This document shows positions 53,889-63,510 of a DNA stretch of 64,000 nt, piece by piece. The notes below the pieces were generated by a model. It saw nothing but the letters and a program-made list of their open reading frames with translations, did not search any database and was not told the DNA's origin. How positions within the stretch are numbered: the first letter of the stretch is position 1; every line of letters begins with the position of its first letter. Position numbers and translations under genes: made by a program. The DNA is from Bacillota bacterium (GTDB lineage: Bacteria; Bacillota; Clostridia; Lachnospirales; Lachnospiraceae), in the NCBI GenBank assembly GCA_023399455.1, contig JAEWPN010000039.1, positions 14,217 through 78,216 of the forward strand, read 5' to 3'.

Positions 53889-54431
53889 ATGAGAATCGGA
53901 ATGGGTTACGACGTTCATAAATTAATAGAAAACCGTCCCTTGATTATAGGAGGGGTTGACATCCCTTATGAAAAAGGACTCCTTGGGCATTCGGACGCAG
54001 ATGTCCTTACACATGCCGTTATGGATGCCCTGCTGGGCGCCGCTTCTTTAGGCGATATAGGAAAGCTGTTTCCTGATACAGACCCGGCTTATGAAGGTGT
54101 CTCATCCATAAAGCTGTTGGAAGAAGTAGGAAAGCGGCTGGAAGAAAACTGCTTTTTAATAGAGAACATCGATGCGACCATCATCGCACAGGCTCCGAAG
54201 ATGCGTCCCTATATCGACACCATGAGGGCGAATATCGCGCATGCGCTCGGTATTGAGATTGAGCAGGTTAATGTGAAGGCTACGACAGAAGAAGGCTTAG
54301 GCTTTACAGGAACCGGAGAAGGAATTTCTTCACAAGCGATCTGCCTGCTCACAAGCCCGATGAACTATTACACACAGGATATGGCCTCCCAGGATAAGTG
54401 TGCAGGATGCGGCGGCTGCCCTCACCGGTAA
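53889..54431 (+). CDS. ispF: 2-C-methyl-D-erythritol 2,4-cyclodiphosphate synthase with cysteine tail
   Basis: This 180-residue enzyme of the MEP isoprenoid pathway forms the cyclic diphosphate from CDP-ME phosphate. [12 protein letters not shown] (metal ligands Asp and His), [33 protein letters not shown], and [19 protein letters not shown] are all intact. The family normally ends about 157 residues in. Here about 20 extra residues follow, ending [12 protein letters not shown]. The start MRIGMGY is set by GAAAGGAT upstream. Confidence 0.95.
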   Translation: MRIGMGYDVHKLIENRPLIIGGVDIPYEKGLLGHSDADVLTHAVMDALLGAASLGDIGKLFPDTDPAYEGVSSIKLLEEVGKRLEENCFLIENIDATIIAQAPKMRPYIDTMRANIAHALGIEIEQVNVKATTEEGLGFTGTGEGISSQAICLLTSPMNYYTQDMASQDKCAGCGGCPHR

Positions 54432-54456
54432 GTTTAGAAGGAGCATGATCAGAAAT

Positions 54457-55698
54457 ATGATAAAAGAATTAAAGGGAAAAGAATGCCTTGCGCTCAGAGC
54501 TTTGTGGGAGCGGGTATTTTCCGAAGATTCCCGTAAATTTACAGACTATTATTTTGAAGAAAAGGCAGAGCGAAACCGGGCCTTTGTACGATACCCCGAT
54601 ATGGACGAGTCAGAAGAGCCGGCAGCAATGGATTTAAAAAGTGAAACTCCGGCTGCAATGCTTTACTTGTCGCCTTATGCCATGGAAATGCGGATAGGAG
54701 ATACCTTCACTTCATTGGAAATAAATTATATCGTTGGGGTGGCTACGGAGGAGAAATACCGCCATAGAGGGTATATGAGAGAACTGCTGAAGGCTTCCAT
54801 GGGTTATATGTATGAGAAGAAACAGCCCTTTGCTTTTTTGATGCCTGCCAGTCCGAAAATTTATGAGCCTTTCCAGTTCGTCTATATTTATAATAAAAAG
54901 AAATATAAAGTGAAGGTATTAGATCGTCAGGAAACGATAAAAGACGCATCTTCCGACAATTCGCTAAGACCTTGGGAAATATCAGTTTTGCAGAGGCGCG
55001 AGATTCCTCAATTATTGGATTATGCAAACTCGCATTTGAAGGAAAACTACGACGTATTCATGCGAAGAGACGAGGCTTATTACGATACGCTGATTAAGGA
55101 GCTGGAAGTGCAAAATGGAGTCATATATCTGCTGCGAGAACCGGAAAGCAAAGCAGCATCCCACTCGCAGGAACTGCAGACCAAAGACAGAGGCAGGAAA
55201 ATAACCGGGTATTTTCTATATACGCAGGAAGGGCAGGAAACGGATATTCAAGAGGCACTGTTCGATGATGATGATTTCTGTAAAAAGAGCAGTTTCCTGG
55301 TGGAAGTGGAAGACAGACCGATCATTATGGCAAGAATCATAAATGTGAAATCAATGCTGTCTTTGCTAAGAAAAAAAACGTACGATGCTTGTCGAGAAGA
55401 GGATGACAGTGGAGATGTTATGTTAACTATTCGGATTAATGACCCGATGCTGGAAGAAAACAACGGCATATGGGAATGTTCTGTGGGACACGGAGAAGCC
55501 AATGTACACAAACGCCAGGATGCCGGAGCGGAAGTCTCCTGTTCTACAACGATAGATCGGCTGACCTCATGGATATTCGGCTATCGTCCGCCGGAGGATT
55601 GCTTTGAATTGCCGCAGGGTGAGCAAAAGGATATAGAATTATGTAAACTAGAGGCTGTAAGATTATTTTCCCGTGTATTTATTAATGAGATTGTATAG
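54457..55698 (+). CDS. GNAT acetyltransferase, Eis-like
   Basis: The protein is about 413 residues. The N-terminal GNAT domain has EINYIVGVATEEKYRHRGYMRELLKASMGYMYE (acetyl-CoA loop R-x-x-G-x-x). This is followed by LMPASPKIYEPFQFVYIY, a second GNAT-like part, and a C-terminal SCP2-like domain (QGNxx...DRLTSWIFGYR region). This three-part plan is that of Eis-type N-acetyltransferases. The ATG at 54457 is used (GGAG 13 bp upstream); the ATG at 54445 is too close to the site. It follows ispF by 25 bp. Confidence 0.88.
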   Translation: MIKELKGKECLALRALWERVFSEDSRKFTDYYFEEKAERNRAFVRYPDMDESEEPAAMDLKSETPAAMLYLSPYAMEMRIGDTFTSLEINYIVGVATEEKYRHRGYMRELLKASMGYMYEKKQPFAFLMPASPKIYEPFQFVYIYNKKKYKVKVLDRQETIKDASSDNSLRPWEISVLQRREIPQLLDYANSHLKENYDVFMRRDEAYYDTLIKELEVQNGVIYLLREPESKAASHSQELQTKDRGRKITGYFLYTQEGQETDIQEALFDDDDFCKKSSFLVEVEDRPIIMARIINVKSMLSLLRKKTYDACREEDDSGDVMLTIRINDPMLEENNGIWECSVGHGEANVHKRQDAGAEVSCSTTIDRLTSWIFGYRPPEDCFELPQGEQKDIELCKLEAVRLFSRVFINEIV

Positions 55699-55744
55699 AA
55701 TACGGGTTTCGAAAAAGCTTGCACTATATAAAGAAAGGCATGAT

Positions 55745-57043
55745 ATGGAAGACGAAATATTTAAACCGGAGCCTCAGGAATGGGAAAAGGCTCTGTTAGT
55801 AGGATTAGATACTGGTGAAGATGAGAACTTCGACCGTTCCATGGCAGAGCTTGGAGAGCTCGCAAAGGCTTGTTATATGGCCGTGGCGGGTGTAGTGACG
55901 CAGAAGATGGAAGCAGTGAATAAGGCTCATTATATTGGAACCGGTAAGGTGCAGGAGGTCAAGGAATATGCGAAAGCCTTGGAGGTGGATATCGTTATTT
56001 TCGATGATTCGTTAACACCCTCCCAGCTTCGTAACCTTCAAAAGGAACTGGAGAAGCCGGTGCTGGACAGAACAACTCTGATTCTGGACATTTTTTCCAA
56101 AAGGGCGAAGACGAGAGAGGCTAAACTGCAGGTGGAGACGGCAAGGCTGCAATATCTTTTGTCCCGCTTGGTAGGAATGCATGAGGCTTTAACGAGGCAG
56201 GGCGGCGCCAGCGGCAGTATGAGCAGCAAGGGCGCCGGCGAGAAGAAGCTGGAACTGGACAGACGAAAAATTGAGAAGCGTCTCGTGGAGCTCAGAAGGG
56301 AACTGGAAGAGGTTTCCAAAGAAAGAGAAGTCCAGAGCAAGCGCAGACTGTCGGCGAGAATTCCCAAGGTTTCTCTGGTAGGATATACCAACGCCGGAAA
56401 GTCTACCCTGATGAATGCTATGATAGAGCAATATTTACAGGACGAGGAGAAGAAGGTCCTGGAAAAAGATATGCTGTTTGCCACGCTGGATACCACTGTC
56501 AGAAATATCAATACGGGAAATAATAAGGAATTTCTTCTGTCCGATACGGTAGGCTTTATCCACAAGCTGCCTCACGGACTGGTAAAGGCCTTCCGTTCTA
56601 CCTTGGAGGAGGTCAAGAACGCAGATTTGCTTTTATACGTCATCGATTATTCGGATAAAGATTACAAACACCAGATAAGGGTGACGGAAGAGACCTTGCA
56701 GGAGATAGGCGCTGTGAATATTCCCGTCATTTATATTTATAATAAGGCCGATTTATGCGGTATGGATTCCTTGCCCAAACGGGTAGGAGATAATAAAATC
56801 TACATGTCGGCAAAGAGCGGGCAAGGACTTTTAGAACTGACCGAGATGATTTTGCAGGTTGTTTATGCGGACTATGTGCCGGCTGAATTTTTGATCCCTT
56901 ATGATAAGGGGCAGCTTGTATCATATTTCATGGAAAACGCTCAGGTATTCGAGCAGGAATATCTGGAAACTGGCATTCGCCTAAGCGTCAGCTGCCATGC
57001 TGCCGATGTCCGCAAATATGGGCAGTACGTAAAAATGTATTGA
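55745..57043 (+). CDS. hflX: Ribosome-associated GTPase HflX
   Basis: This ~432-residue protein splits stalled ribosomes under stress. The HflX N-terminal domain (ALLVGLDTGEDENFDRSMAELGELAKA, YIGTGKVQEVKEYA, VDIVIFDDSLTPSQLRNL) is followed by a coiled helical linker with the family's GGASGSMSSKGAGEKKLELDRR. The G domain has G1 VGYTNAGKSTL, G3 LSDTVGFIHKLPH, G4 NKAD and G5 MSAKSG. It starts at MEDEIFKPEPQEW, 6 bp after GAAAGG; the frame runs back into the GNAT gene without a site. Confidence 0.95.
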   Translation: MEDEIFKPEPQEWEKALLVGLDTGEDENFDRSMAELGELAKACYMAVAGVVTQKMEAVNKAHYIGTGKVQEVKEYAKALEVDIVIFDDSLTPSQLRNLQKELEKPVLDRTTLILDIFSKRAKTREAKLQVETARLQYLLSRLVGMHEALTRQGGASGSMSSKGAGEKKLELDRRKIEKRLVELRRELEEVSKEREVQSKRRLSARIPKVSLVGYTNAGKSTLMNAMIEQYLQDEEKKVLEKDMLFATLDTTVRNINTGNNKEFLLSDTVGFIHKLPHGLVKAFRSTLEEVKNADLLLYVIDYSDKDYKHQIRVTEETLQEIGAVNIPVIYIYNKADLCGMDSLPKRVGDNKIYMSAKSGQGLLELTEMILQVVYADYVPAEFLIPYDKGQLVSYFMENAQVFEQEYLETGIRLSVSCHAADVRKYGQYVKMY

Positions 57044-57099
57044 CAAATACAGGGTTTTTGCATATGCTGAAATAAGAATTATGCTTCGTCTTAATAGGA

Positions 57100-57360
57100 T
57101 AAAGGCTTCGAACAAAAAGAGTAAGTTATCTGACGATGCCAGAGAGGGAATGTCATCGGCTGAAAGCAGTCCCGATACGAAGATAACCCAAGTGCATTTG
57201 TGAGCTGATCCGGAGAAAGAAGAATTTTGAGTATCCGGGTACGGAAAAGCACGTTACGCTACACAAGGGAAAGATGATTTTTGATCGTCTTTAATTAGAG
57301 TGGAACCGCGGATAACTTCGTCTCTTATAATTTATATTCTTAGGAGGACGAAGTTTTTTT
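57100..57360 (+). promoter_or_regulatory. T-box leader with Cys (TGC) specifier
   Basis: Stem I can form with GTTATCT (after AGAGTAA) paired to AGATAAC, and the base CAAA/TTTG. The bulge on the 3' side is CCAAG-TGC-A, giving a cysteine codon at 57193-57195. The T-box AGAGTGGAACCGCGG (57297-57311) has TGGA, complementary to the TCCA acceptor end expected for tRNA-Cys. The terminator is AACTTCGTC/GACGAAGTT plus TTTTTTT (57314-57360). Uncharged tRNA-Cys should let transcription proceed into cysE-cysS. Confidence 0.9.
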
Positions 57361-57376
57361 GATATGGAGGAATGAT

Positions 57377-58066
57377 ATGGGGTTTCTAAAAAGAGTGCGG
57401 GAAGAAATTGCCGTAATCAGAGAACGTGACCCGGCAATTCATAGTTCAATGGAGGTTTTTTTATATCCCAGCTTCAAGGTAATGCTCCATTACAGGCTGG
57501 CGCACAAATTGTATCTAAAAAAACATTATTTTCTTGCCAGATGGGTATCCCAGCGAGGTGTTCGCAAGACGGGAATCGAGATCCATCCGGGAGCACAGAT
57601 TGGAAAAGGCTTTTTCATTGACCACGGACACGGAGTTATCATCGGAGAGACGACGATTATCGGCGATAATGTGACGCTGTATCAGGGAGTTACGCTGGGA
57701 GGCACCGGAAAAGAATGCGGGAAAAGACATCCCACCGTAGGAAATAATGTAATGATAAGCGCCGGAGCCAAGGTGTTAGGCTCCTTTAAAATTGGAGATA
57801 ATTCTAAAATAGGTGCGGGCAGCGTTGTTTTGGAGGAGGTTCCGGCAGGCTCTACGGTAGTAGGCGTTCCGGGACGGGTGGTGAAAAGAAATAATCAGGC
57901 ACTGCCGCAGGAAGAGATGGACCAGATCAATCTTCCGGATCCGGTAAAAGAGGATATAGCCGGATTGCAGCGTGAGAACAGCGAGCTGGCAAACCGCATA
58001 TTAGAGCTGGAGGCTTCTATGAGAGAGCTGAGACGGCAGATGCGTACAGAGCAGGAAAAAACATAA
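57377..58066 (+). CDS. cysE: Serine O-acetyltransferase
   Basis: This 229-residue protein makes O-acetylserine for cysteine synthesis. A short helical N-terminal domain (IRERDPAIHSSMEVFLYPSFKVMLHYRLAH) precedes a left-handed beta-helix of hexapeptide repeats with catalytic residues in GFFIDHGHGVIIGE and LYQGVTLGGTGK. The last ~60 residues form a predicted coiled coil (ELANRILELEASMRELRRQ). The start is MGFLKRV behind GGAGG; TTG 18 bp upstream is inside the terminator. It is controlled by the T-box leader together with cysS. Confidence 0.94.
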   Translation: MGFLKRVREEIAVIRERDPAIHSSMEVFLYPSFKVMLHYRLAHKLYLKKHYFLARWVSQRGVRKTGIEIHPGAQIGKGFFIDHGHGVIIGETTIIGDNVTLYQGVTLGGTGKECGKRHPTVGNNVMISAGAKVLGSFKIGDNSKIGAGSVVLEEVPAGSTVVGVPGRVVKRNNQALPQEEMDQINLPDPVKEDIAGLQRENSELANRILELEASMRELRRQMRTEQEKT

Positions 58067-58111
58067 TTAAAAGAAAAATGTCTTATGAGTAAATGAGAAA
58101 GGTTAAGAGAA

Positions 58112-59521
58112 ATGAAAATTTATAATACGTTATCCAAGAAAAAAGAAGAATTCGTGCCGATAGAGCCTGGAAAAGTAAAGATGTATGTCTGCGGACCTAC
58201 CGTCTACAACTTGATTCATATCGGTAACGCAAGGCCGATGATCGTGTTCGATACTGTTAGACGTTATATGGAACATAAAGGTTACGAGGTGAATTTCGTT
58301 TCCAATTTCACCGATGTGGATGACAAAATTATTAAAAAGGCGTTAGATGAGGGTGTGGAAGCTGCGGTAATTTCCGAAAGGTATATTGCGGAATGTAAGA
58401 AGGATATGGCAGCGATGAACGTAAGGCCGGCCACCACACATCCTCTTGCGACCAACGAAATCGATGGTATGCTGGAAATGATAGCAAGTCTGATCGAAAA
58501 GGGCTTTGCATATAAGGCCGCGGATGGTACCGTGTATTTTAAAACTCGTAAATTCAAGGAATACGGAAAGCTTTCTCATAAGAATCTGGACGATTTGCAG
58601 GGCGGGAATCGGTCTCTGCGCGTGTCGGGAGAGGATCAGAAAGAGGATCCCCTGGATTTCGTTCTCTGGAAGCCGAAGAAGAGTAACGAGCCGTACTGGG
58701 TGTCGCCTTGGTGCAATGGACGTCCTGGCTGGCATATAGAATGTTCGGTGATGAGTAAGAAATACCTGGGAGATGAAATCGACATCCACGCAGGCGGCGA
58801 GGATCTTGTTTTTCCTCATCATGAAAATGAAATCGCGCAGTCCGAGGCTGCGAACGGCAAAACCTTTGCCAGATATTGGATGCACAATGCCTTTCTCAAT
58901 ATTGATAATAGAAAGATGTCCAAATCCGCGGGTAATTTCTTTTCGGTAAGAGACATCGCTGAGAAATATGACTTGCAGGTGCTGAGATTCTTCATGTTGT
59001 CCGCGCATTACAGAAGTCCGTTGAATTTCAGTGCGGATTTGATGAATGCGGCGAAGAGCGGATATGAGAGAATCGTGACCAGCGTAAGCAACCTAAGCTA
59101 TCTGCTGGAAAATGCGTCTGCGGAACCTATGAGCGCGGAGGAGAAGGAATTGCAAAAAGTGGCTGAGGATTTCGTATGGAAGTTCGATGAGGCCATGGAC
59201 GATGACTTCAATACGGCGGATGCGATTTCCGTAATTTTCGAGCTGGTAAAATTCATCAATACCAACGTAAGCGCATCGAATACGGCGGAATTTATAAAGG
59301 CGCTTAAGGAGGAAATTGTAAAGCTGTCCGATATCTGCGGCCTTATCGTAGAGAAGAATGAAGAGCTTCCAAGTGCTGATATTGAAAAGCTTATCGAGGA
59401 GAGGCAGACGGCACGAAAAGAGAAGAACTTTGCGAGGGCGGATGAAATCCGCGTCGAATTGCTGAATAAGGGTATTCTTCTGGAAGATACCCGCGAAGGT
59501 GTTAAATGGAAGAGAGTTTAA
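58112..59521 (+). CDS. cysS: Cysteinyl-tRNA synthetase
   Basis: This 469-residue class I synthetase charges tRNA-Cys. Zinc-binding Cys and the HIGH-type motif are in [29 protein letters not shown] and [11 protein letters not shown] carry further zinc ligands, and KMSKSAGNF is intact. The C-terminal anticodon domain (about 330-469) ends [13 protein letters not shown]. It follows cysE by 45 bp in the operon under the tRNA-Cys T-box and overlaps mrnC by 16 bp. Confidence 0.97.
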   Translation: MKIYNTLSKKKEEFVPIEPGKVKMYVCGPTVYNLIHIGNARPMIVFDTVRRYMEHKGYEVNFVSNFTDVDDKIIKKALDEGVEAAVISERYIAECKKDMAAMNVRPATTHPLATNEIDGMLEMIASLIEKGFAYKAADGTVYFKTRKFKEYGKLSHKNLDDLQGGNRSLRVSGEDQKEDPLDFVLWKPKKSNEPYWVSPWCNGRPGWHIECSVMSKKYLGDEIDIHAGGEDLVFPHHENEIAQSEAANGKTFARYWMHNAFLNIDNRKMSKSAGNFFSVRDIAEKYDLQVLRFFMLSAHYRSPLNFSADLMNAAKSGYERIVTSVSNLSYLLENASAEPMSAEEKELQKVAEDFVWKFDEAMDDDFNTADAISVIFELVKFINTNVSASNTAEFIKALKEEIVKLSDICGLIVEKNEELPSADIEKLIEERQTARKEKNFARADEIRVELLNKGILLEDTREGVKWKRV

Positions 59522-59940
59522 TTGTAAAACTAAAAAGGGAATTTAACTGTAAAGAGGTGGATATTAAAGAATATTCGCCTCTTGCGCTTGCTTATATCGG
59601 AGATAGTATTTATGATGTCATTGTAAGGACGGTTGTGGTAGAGCGAGGTAATCGTTCAGCCAACAATCTGCACAAGATGGCGGTAAAATACGTGAATGCT
59701 GCTACGCAGGCGGCTATGGGGGATGCCTTGCAGGAGGAGCTGACGGAGGAAGAGCTGGCGGTATACAGACGGGGCAGAAATGCTAAGTCGTATACGAAGG
59801 CGAAGAACGCCACACTGAACGATTATCGAAAGGCGACGGGAGTGGAGGCTTTGCTCGGCTACCTCTATCTTCAGGATAATATGGACCGGATAATTGAACT
59901 GGTAAAGTTGGGTTTACATAAGATAAGCATAGAGTTGTAA
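59506..59940 (+). CDS. mrnC: Mini-ribonuclease III
   Basis: This 144-residue RNase III-like endonuclease lacks a dsRNA-binding domain and matures 23S rRNA ends in Firmicutes. The catalytic region is SPLALAYIGDSIYDVIVRTVVVERG, with downstream YRRGRNAKSYTKAKNAT and GVEALLGYLYL. The start overlaps the cysS end, with GAAGGT upstream; cysS-mrnC-rlmB is a common clostridial order. Confidence 0.94.
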   Translation: MEESLIVKLKREFNCKEVDIKEYSPLALAYIGDSIYDVIVRTVVVERGNRSANNLHKMAVKYVNAATQAAMGDALQEELTEEELAVYRRGRNAKSYTKAKNATLNDYRKATGVEALLGYLYLQDNMDRIIELVKLGLHKISIEL

Positions 59941-60123
59941 ATATAATGACAAAAAGTTACTGTAAATATGACTGTATTTATTGCTGCAGATATTATGCTA
60001 TAATATAATATGAATATTTGTTTAAGAAAAGCTTAATTTTCCCAAAAGCTCTGGATGTTCGGAAAAGATATGAGATATAATTAAATAGGTTTATATAACC
60101 GGATGAGGCAGGATATTTGAAAT

Positions 60124-60864
60124 ATGAGATACGAGGAATTTACCATTGAAGGAAGAAATGCGGTCATAGAGGCATTCCGTTGCGGAAAACCGATAGATAA
60201 AATATTTATACTGGACGGATGTCAGGACGGGCCTATTATGACGATAAAAAGAGAGGCGAAAAAGCAGAATGCTATCGTCAAGTTCGTAACGAGAGACAGG
60301 CTGGATCAGATGTCGGAGACCGGGAAACACCAAGGGGTAATCGCTTATGCCGCCGCATACGAATATGCGGAGGTGGAGGATATACTGAGGGCGGCAGAGA
60401 AAAAGGGAGAGCATCCTTTTATTTTCCTGCTGGATAATATCGAGGATCCTCACAATCTGGGTGCAATTATCAGGACGGCGAATCTGGCAGGGGCTCATGG
60501 CGTTATTATCCCGAAGAACCGGGCAGCCGGGCTAACGGCTACGGTAGCGCGCACTTCGGCGGGAGCGTTGAACTATACGCCGGTGGCGAAGGTTACCAAC
60601 CTGACCAAGACGATCGAAGATTTGAAGAAGCTCGGATTGTGGTTTGTCTGTGCCGACATGGAGGGAACCTCTATGTATAAGCTGGATTTGAAGGGCCCCA
60701 TTGGCCTTGTGATAGGAAATGAAGGAGAGGGCGTAGGCAGACTGGTAAGAGAAAAGTGCGATTTCATAGCGTCCATTCCCATGAGGGGTGACATCGATTC
60801 CTTGAATGCATCGGTGGCGGCAGGAGTTCTCGCTTATGAAATAGTCAGACAGCGTATGATTTAA
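60124..60864 (+). CDS. rlmB: 23S rRNA (guanosine-2'-O-)-methyltransferase, TrmH/RlmB type
   Basis: This 246-residue SPOUT enzyme has an N-terminal L30e-like domain (EGRNAVIEAFRCGKPIDKIFI). The methyltransferase core has its three motifs, LLDNIEDPHNLGAIIRTANLAGAHGVIIPKNRAAGLT, GLVIGNEGEGVGRLVREKCD and SIPMRGDIDSLNASVAAGVLAYE. The 183-bp gap before it holds TATAAT-like sequence near 60000, so it may have its own promoter. Confidence 0.93.
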   Translation: MRYEEFTIEGRNAVIEAFRCGKPIDKIFILDGCQDGPIMTIKREAKKQNAIVKFVTRDRLDQMSETGKHQGVIAYAAAYEYAEVEDILRAAEKKGEHPFIFLLDNIEDPHNLGAIIRTANLAGAHGVIIPKNRAAGLTATVARTSAGALNYTPVAKVTNLTKTIEDLKKLGLWFVCADMEGTSMYKLDLKGPIGLVIGNEGEGVGRLVREKCDFIASIPMRGDIDSLNASVAAGVLAYEIVRQRMI

Positions 60865-60910
60865 TAACCGCAGGCTGCATAGGCTGTAAAATAATAATTA
60901 GGGGTAATTT

Positions 60911-62719
60911 ATGAAAAGGGATTCGTATCGTATTCAGAAAATTTTATTTTGGATTATGGCTATATTAGCTGTAATCCTTGCTGCATTGTTGATTTACAAG
61001 GGCTATACTTTGTATAAAGAAAGAATACATCAGGAAGAGCTGGATGTGAGGAATCAGGAAGTGCAGTCGGAAATAAACGATATGCAGACGCAGATTAAGG
61101 AACTGTCCGAGGACGGTGAAGCATTACAGAAATTTTTGGATGAAAAAATAAATAACGCGGCCGGACAAGGCCAACCGGTTCAGGAACCGCCTGTGCAGGA
61201 AGCGATGTCGGATTCTGTAGTAACGGATGGACAGCAGACGGAAGAAGTAGCGGAGCAGGGACAGTCAGTAACGGAAAATGGACAGTCTGCGGATGAATCG
61301 TACGGCGAGGACTCTGCAATTATAATAGATATACCTGAAAAGGCCAGATCGCAGGATATTGATGCATCAACCGGCGTTTCAGTTAATGATGCAGCTTTGC
61401 CGGAAACGCAAGAGGTCAATCCGACGGAAACCACATCGGGAAATGGAATAGCCACAGACGACGGGCAGGAAACCATATCGGGAAATGCGCCGGCAGAGGC
61501 ACCTCAGGAAACTGTATCGGGAAATGGAATAACAACAGAAGACGGGCAAGAGACCATATCAGGAAATGCAGTGGTGGATGGTCAGGTGATCTCATTCCAG
61601 CATGAAGAAACGGAGACCACTTTAGAGGAAAAAAGAAATATTCGTGCCTCCTATCTGGAAACCATGATGGTAAATGGAGAGGATAAGGCGGTGATTTCCA
61701 ATGGAACGATTGATTTCTCAGGTATGAAGATCGCTTGTCTCGGAGACAGCCTTACGGCAGGCGACAATATGAAGGATATTGAAGATTATCAGAAGTATGC
61801 TTATCCTTCTGTGTTGAAAAGCATATTAAATGCGGAAGAGGTTTATAATTTAGGAATCGGTGGTTCCTCCTACGGACGTTACTGGGACGAGGCTTTTGTT
61901 GACCGCTATGAAGAGATTCCGGAGGATTCGGATGTTATTCTCGTTATGGGAGGCACTAACGACGGATTTTCAGCTTCAATTGACGAGATAGGAAACATAA
62001 ATGAACGGAAGCCACGGACGTTTTACGGCGATGTGGATGAACTGATGAGAGGATTAAAGGGGAATTATCCTGACGCGAAGATTATATTCGCTACTCCTTT
62101 GCCTAATATTTTACATGATTACTTGATGAGTCAGAGAGACTATCTCCTTCCGCAGAGCTTGTTTGCGAATGCGGTCAAGGAGCTGGCGGCGGAATATGGC
62201 ATCGATGTGATTGATCTATATAATTCCAATATTCTCGATACTCATGATTCTCAGATTATTTCCTCCTATATGCCGGACGGAGTACATGGTAATCCGGCGG
62301 GTTATCAGATTCTTGCGGAACATTTTGCAAGCGAGGTTATCCATATTATGGAAAACGATGCTTTGCTTGGTACTGTCAGCGGGAATTCCCCTGAGGGTGA
62401 GACAGTCAGCGGCAACGGAACCGAATCGGCAGTGAGCGGCAATGAAGTGTCCGGAAATACCATGAATACAGAGATTCAGGGGAATGAAGAAGCGCTTACC
62501 GGGGAAGAACCCTTAAGTGCGGAAGAATTACGGCAGATAGAAGAAAATAATAAAAAGGCAGCTGACAGCGCCGTAATCGTCACTACGCCACCGGCACAAA
62601 GCGAGACATCCACACCCCAAGGGTCTGCCCCTGTATCGGGTGGTGAAGACAGTACAAATAAGAAACAGGAAACGAAGAATAGTTATGAATACGGCGGTGA
62701 AGCGATTATTATTAATTAA
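60911..62719 (+). CDS. Membrane-anchored SGNH/GDSL hydrolase with SGN repeats
   Basis: The protein is 602 residues. One membrane helix (about 10-30) and a short coiled coil (40-80) are followed by a low-complexity linker rich in Gln, Glu, Ser and Gly (81-240). The SGNH domain (270-480) has S280 in CLGDSLTAG, Gly in GIGGSSYGR, N350 in VMGGTND, and D456/H459 in MPDGVHGNPAG, a complete catalytic set. The C-terminal 120 residues are again low complexity. The tripeptide SGN recurs in both linkers, including a ~27-residue near-duplicate GNGI.T.DGQETISGN. It likely acts as an esterase on the cell surface. Confidence 0.88.
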   Translation: MKRDSYRIQKILFWIMAILAVILAALLIYKGYTLYKERIHQEELDVRNQEVQSEINDMQTQIKELSEDGEALQKFLDEKINNAAGQGQPVQEPPVQEAMSDSVVTDGQQTEEVAEQGQSVTENGQSADESYGEDSAIIIDIPEKARSQDIDASTGVSVNDAALPETQEVNPTETTSGNGIATDDGQETISGNAPAEAPQETVSGNGITTEDGQETISGNAVVDGQVISFQHEETETTLEEKRNIRASYLETMMVNGEDKAVISNGTIDFSGMKIACLGDSLTAGDNMKDIEDYQKYAYPSVLKSILNAEEVYNLGIGGSSYGRYWDEAFVDRYEEIPEDSDVILVMGGTNDGFSASIDEIGNINERKPRTFYGDVDELMRGLKGNYPDAKIIFATPLPNILHDYLMSQRDYLLPQSLFANAVKELAAEYGIDVIDLYNSNILDTHDSQIISSYMPDGVHGNPAGYQILAEHFASEVIHIMENDALLGTVSGNSPEGETVSGNGTESAVSGNEVSGNTMNTEIQGNEEALTGEEPLSAEELRQIEENNKKAADSAVIVTTPPAQSETSTPQGSAPVSGGEDSTNKKQETKNSYEYGGEAIIIN

Positions 62720-62773
62720 TAAATCTTTCGGCAACGATCAGATTGCAAGCGGCTTGTTATAATAGGAGGGTAT

Positions 62774-63394
62774 ATGATGGATTCCTATGAACAAAATGGC
62801 GATGAAGAATTGATTTTACGTCTGAGAGACGGTGAAGAGAATATTACCGATTATATCATGGATAAATACAAGAATCTGGTAAAGAGCAAGGCGAAATCCA
62901 TGTATATTCTGGGTGCCGACAGCGAAGACCTGATTCAGGAAGGAATGATAGGGCTTTTCAAGGCGATACGGGATTATGACAGCGGAAGAGATGCCAGCTT
63001 TTTTACCTTCGCGGATTTATGTATATCCAGACAGATGTACACGGCAGTACAAGCATCGGTAAGGCAGAAGCACGCGCCCTTAAACACCTATATTTCGCTG
63101 TACAGCAGTGTCAAATCGAAAGATGAACCGGGAAGTGAAGAGGCAGAGCTTTTAAATGTCCTTGCCTCCAAGGCAGAGCTTAGCCCGGAGGAAATGGTGA
63201 TTGATAAGGAAAATGTGGAAAACCTGGAAAAAACCATAGAAAGAGAGCTCAGCATTTTTGAAAAACAAGTGCTGGATCTTTATATTACAGGAATGAGCTA
63301 CGTGCAGATAGCGAAGGTGCTCGGAAAAGATGAAAAGTCTACGGACAATGCGCTCCAAAGAATTAAAGCTAAGCTTCGAAAGGCAATTCTCTAG
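62774..63394 (+). CDS. sigH: RNA polymerase sigma-H (sporulation-type sigma factor)
   Basis: This 206-residue sigma-70 family factor has region 2 with KSMYILGADSEDLIQEGMIGLFKAIRDYDSGRDASFFTFADLCISRQM, very close to clostridial SigH. Region 4 is LSIFEKQVLDLYITGMSYVQIAKVLGKDEKSTDNALQRIKAKLRKAIL. The gene order rlmB...sigH is standard in Clostridia. AGGAGG precedes two adjacent ATGs; either may start. A TATAAT lies just upstream. Two tandem peptide units begin within 6 bp of its stop. Confidence 0.94.
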   Translation: MMDSYEQNGDEELILRLRDGEENITDYIMDKYKNLVKSKAKSMYILGADSEDLIQEGMIGLFKAIRDYDSGRDASFFTFADLCISRQMYTAVQASVRQKHAPLNTYISLYSSVKSKDEPGSEEAELLNVLASKAELSPEEMVIDKENVENLEKTIERELSIFEKQVLDLYITGMSYVQIAKVLGKDEKSTDNALQRIKAKLRKAIL

Positions 63395-63423
63395 TGTTAT
63401 TACCATTTATCTCCTATTGTTTA

Positions 63424-63442
63424 ATTGTTACGGAATTGTTAC
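63424..63442 (+). promoter_or_regulatory. 11-bp-spaced direct repeats upstream of the peptide genes
   Basis: ATTGTTAC occurs at 63424-63431 and 63435-63442. The same layout recurs in unit 2 (AATATTAC 63662-63669 and ATTGTTAC 63673-63680). The second copy of each is part of ATTGT-T-ACAAT, an odd palindrome. TAATAC lies about 20 bp downstream. Direct repeats one helical turn apart upstream of a weak promoter are typical of activator sites; the regulator is unknown. Confidence 0.5.
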
Positions 63443-63510
63443 AATCTATTTGTAGTTAGCTAATACGAATAAAACAAAAAAATAAAAAAAACAATAAGGA
63501 GGACGAAACT

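Noticed and set aside
63461-63475. Sigma-H promoter (GAAT -10) upstream of the peptide genes
   Set aside because: GAAT is present at TACGAATAA, but no AGGA-type -35 lies at the required distance in either copy.
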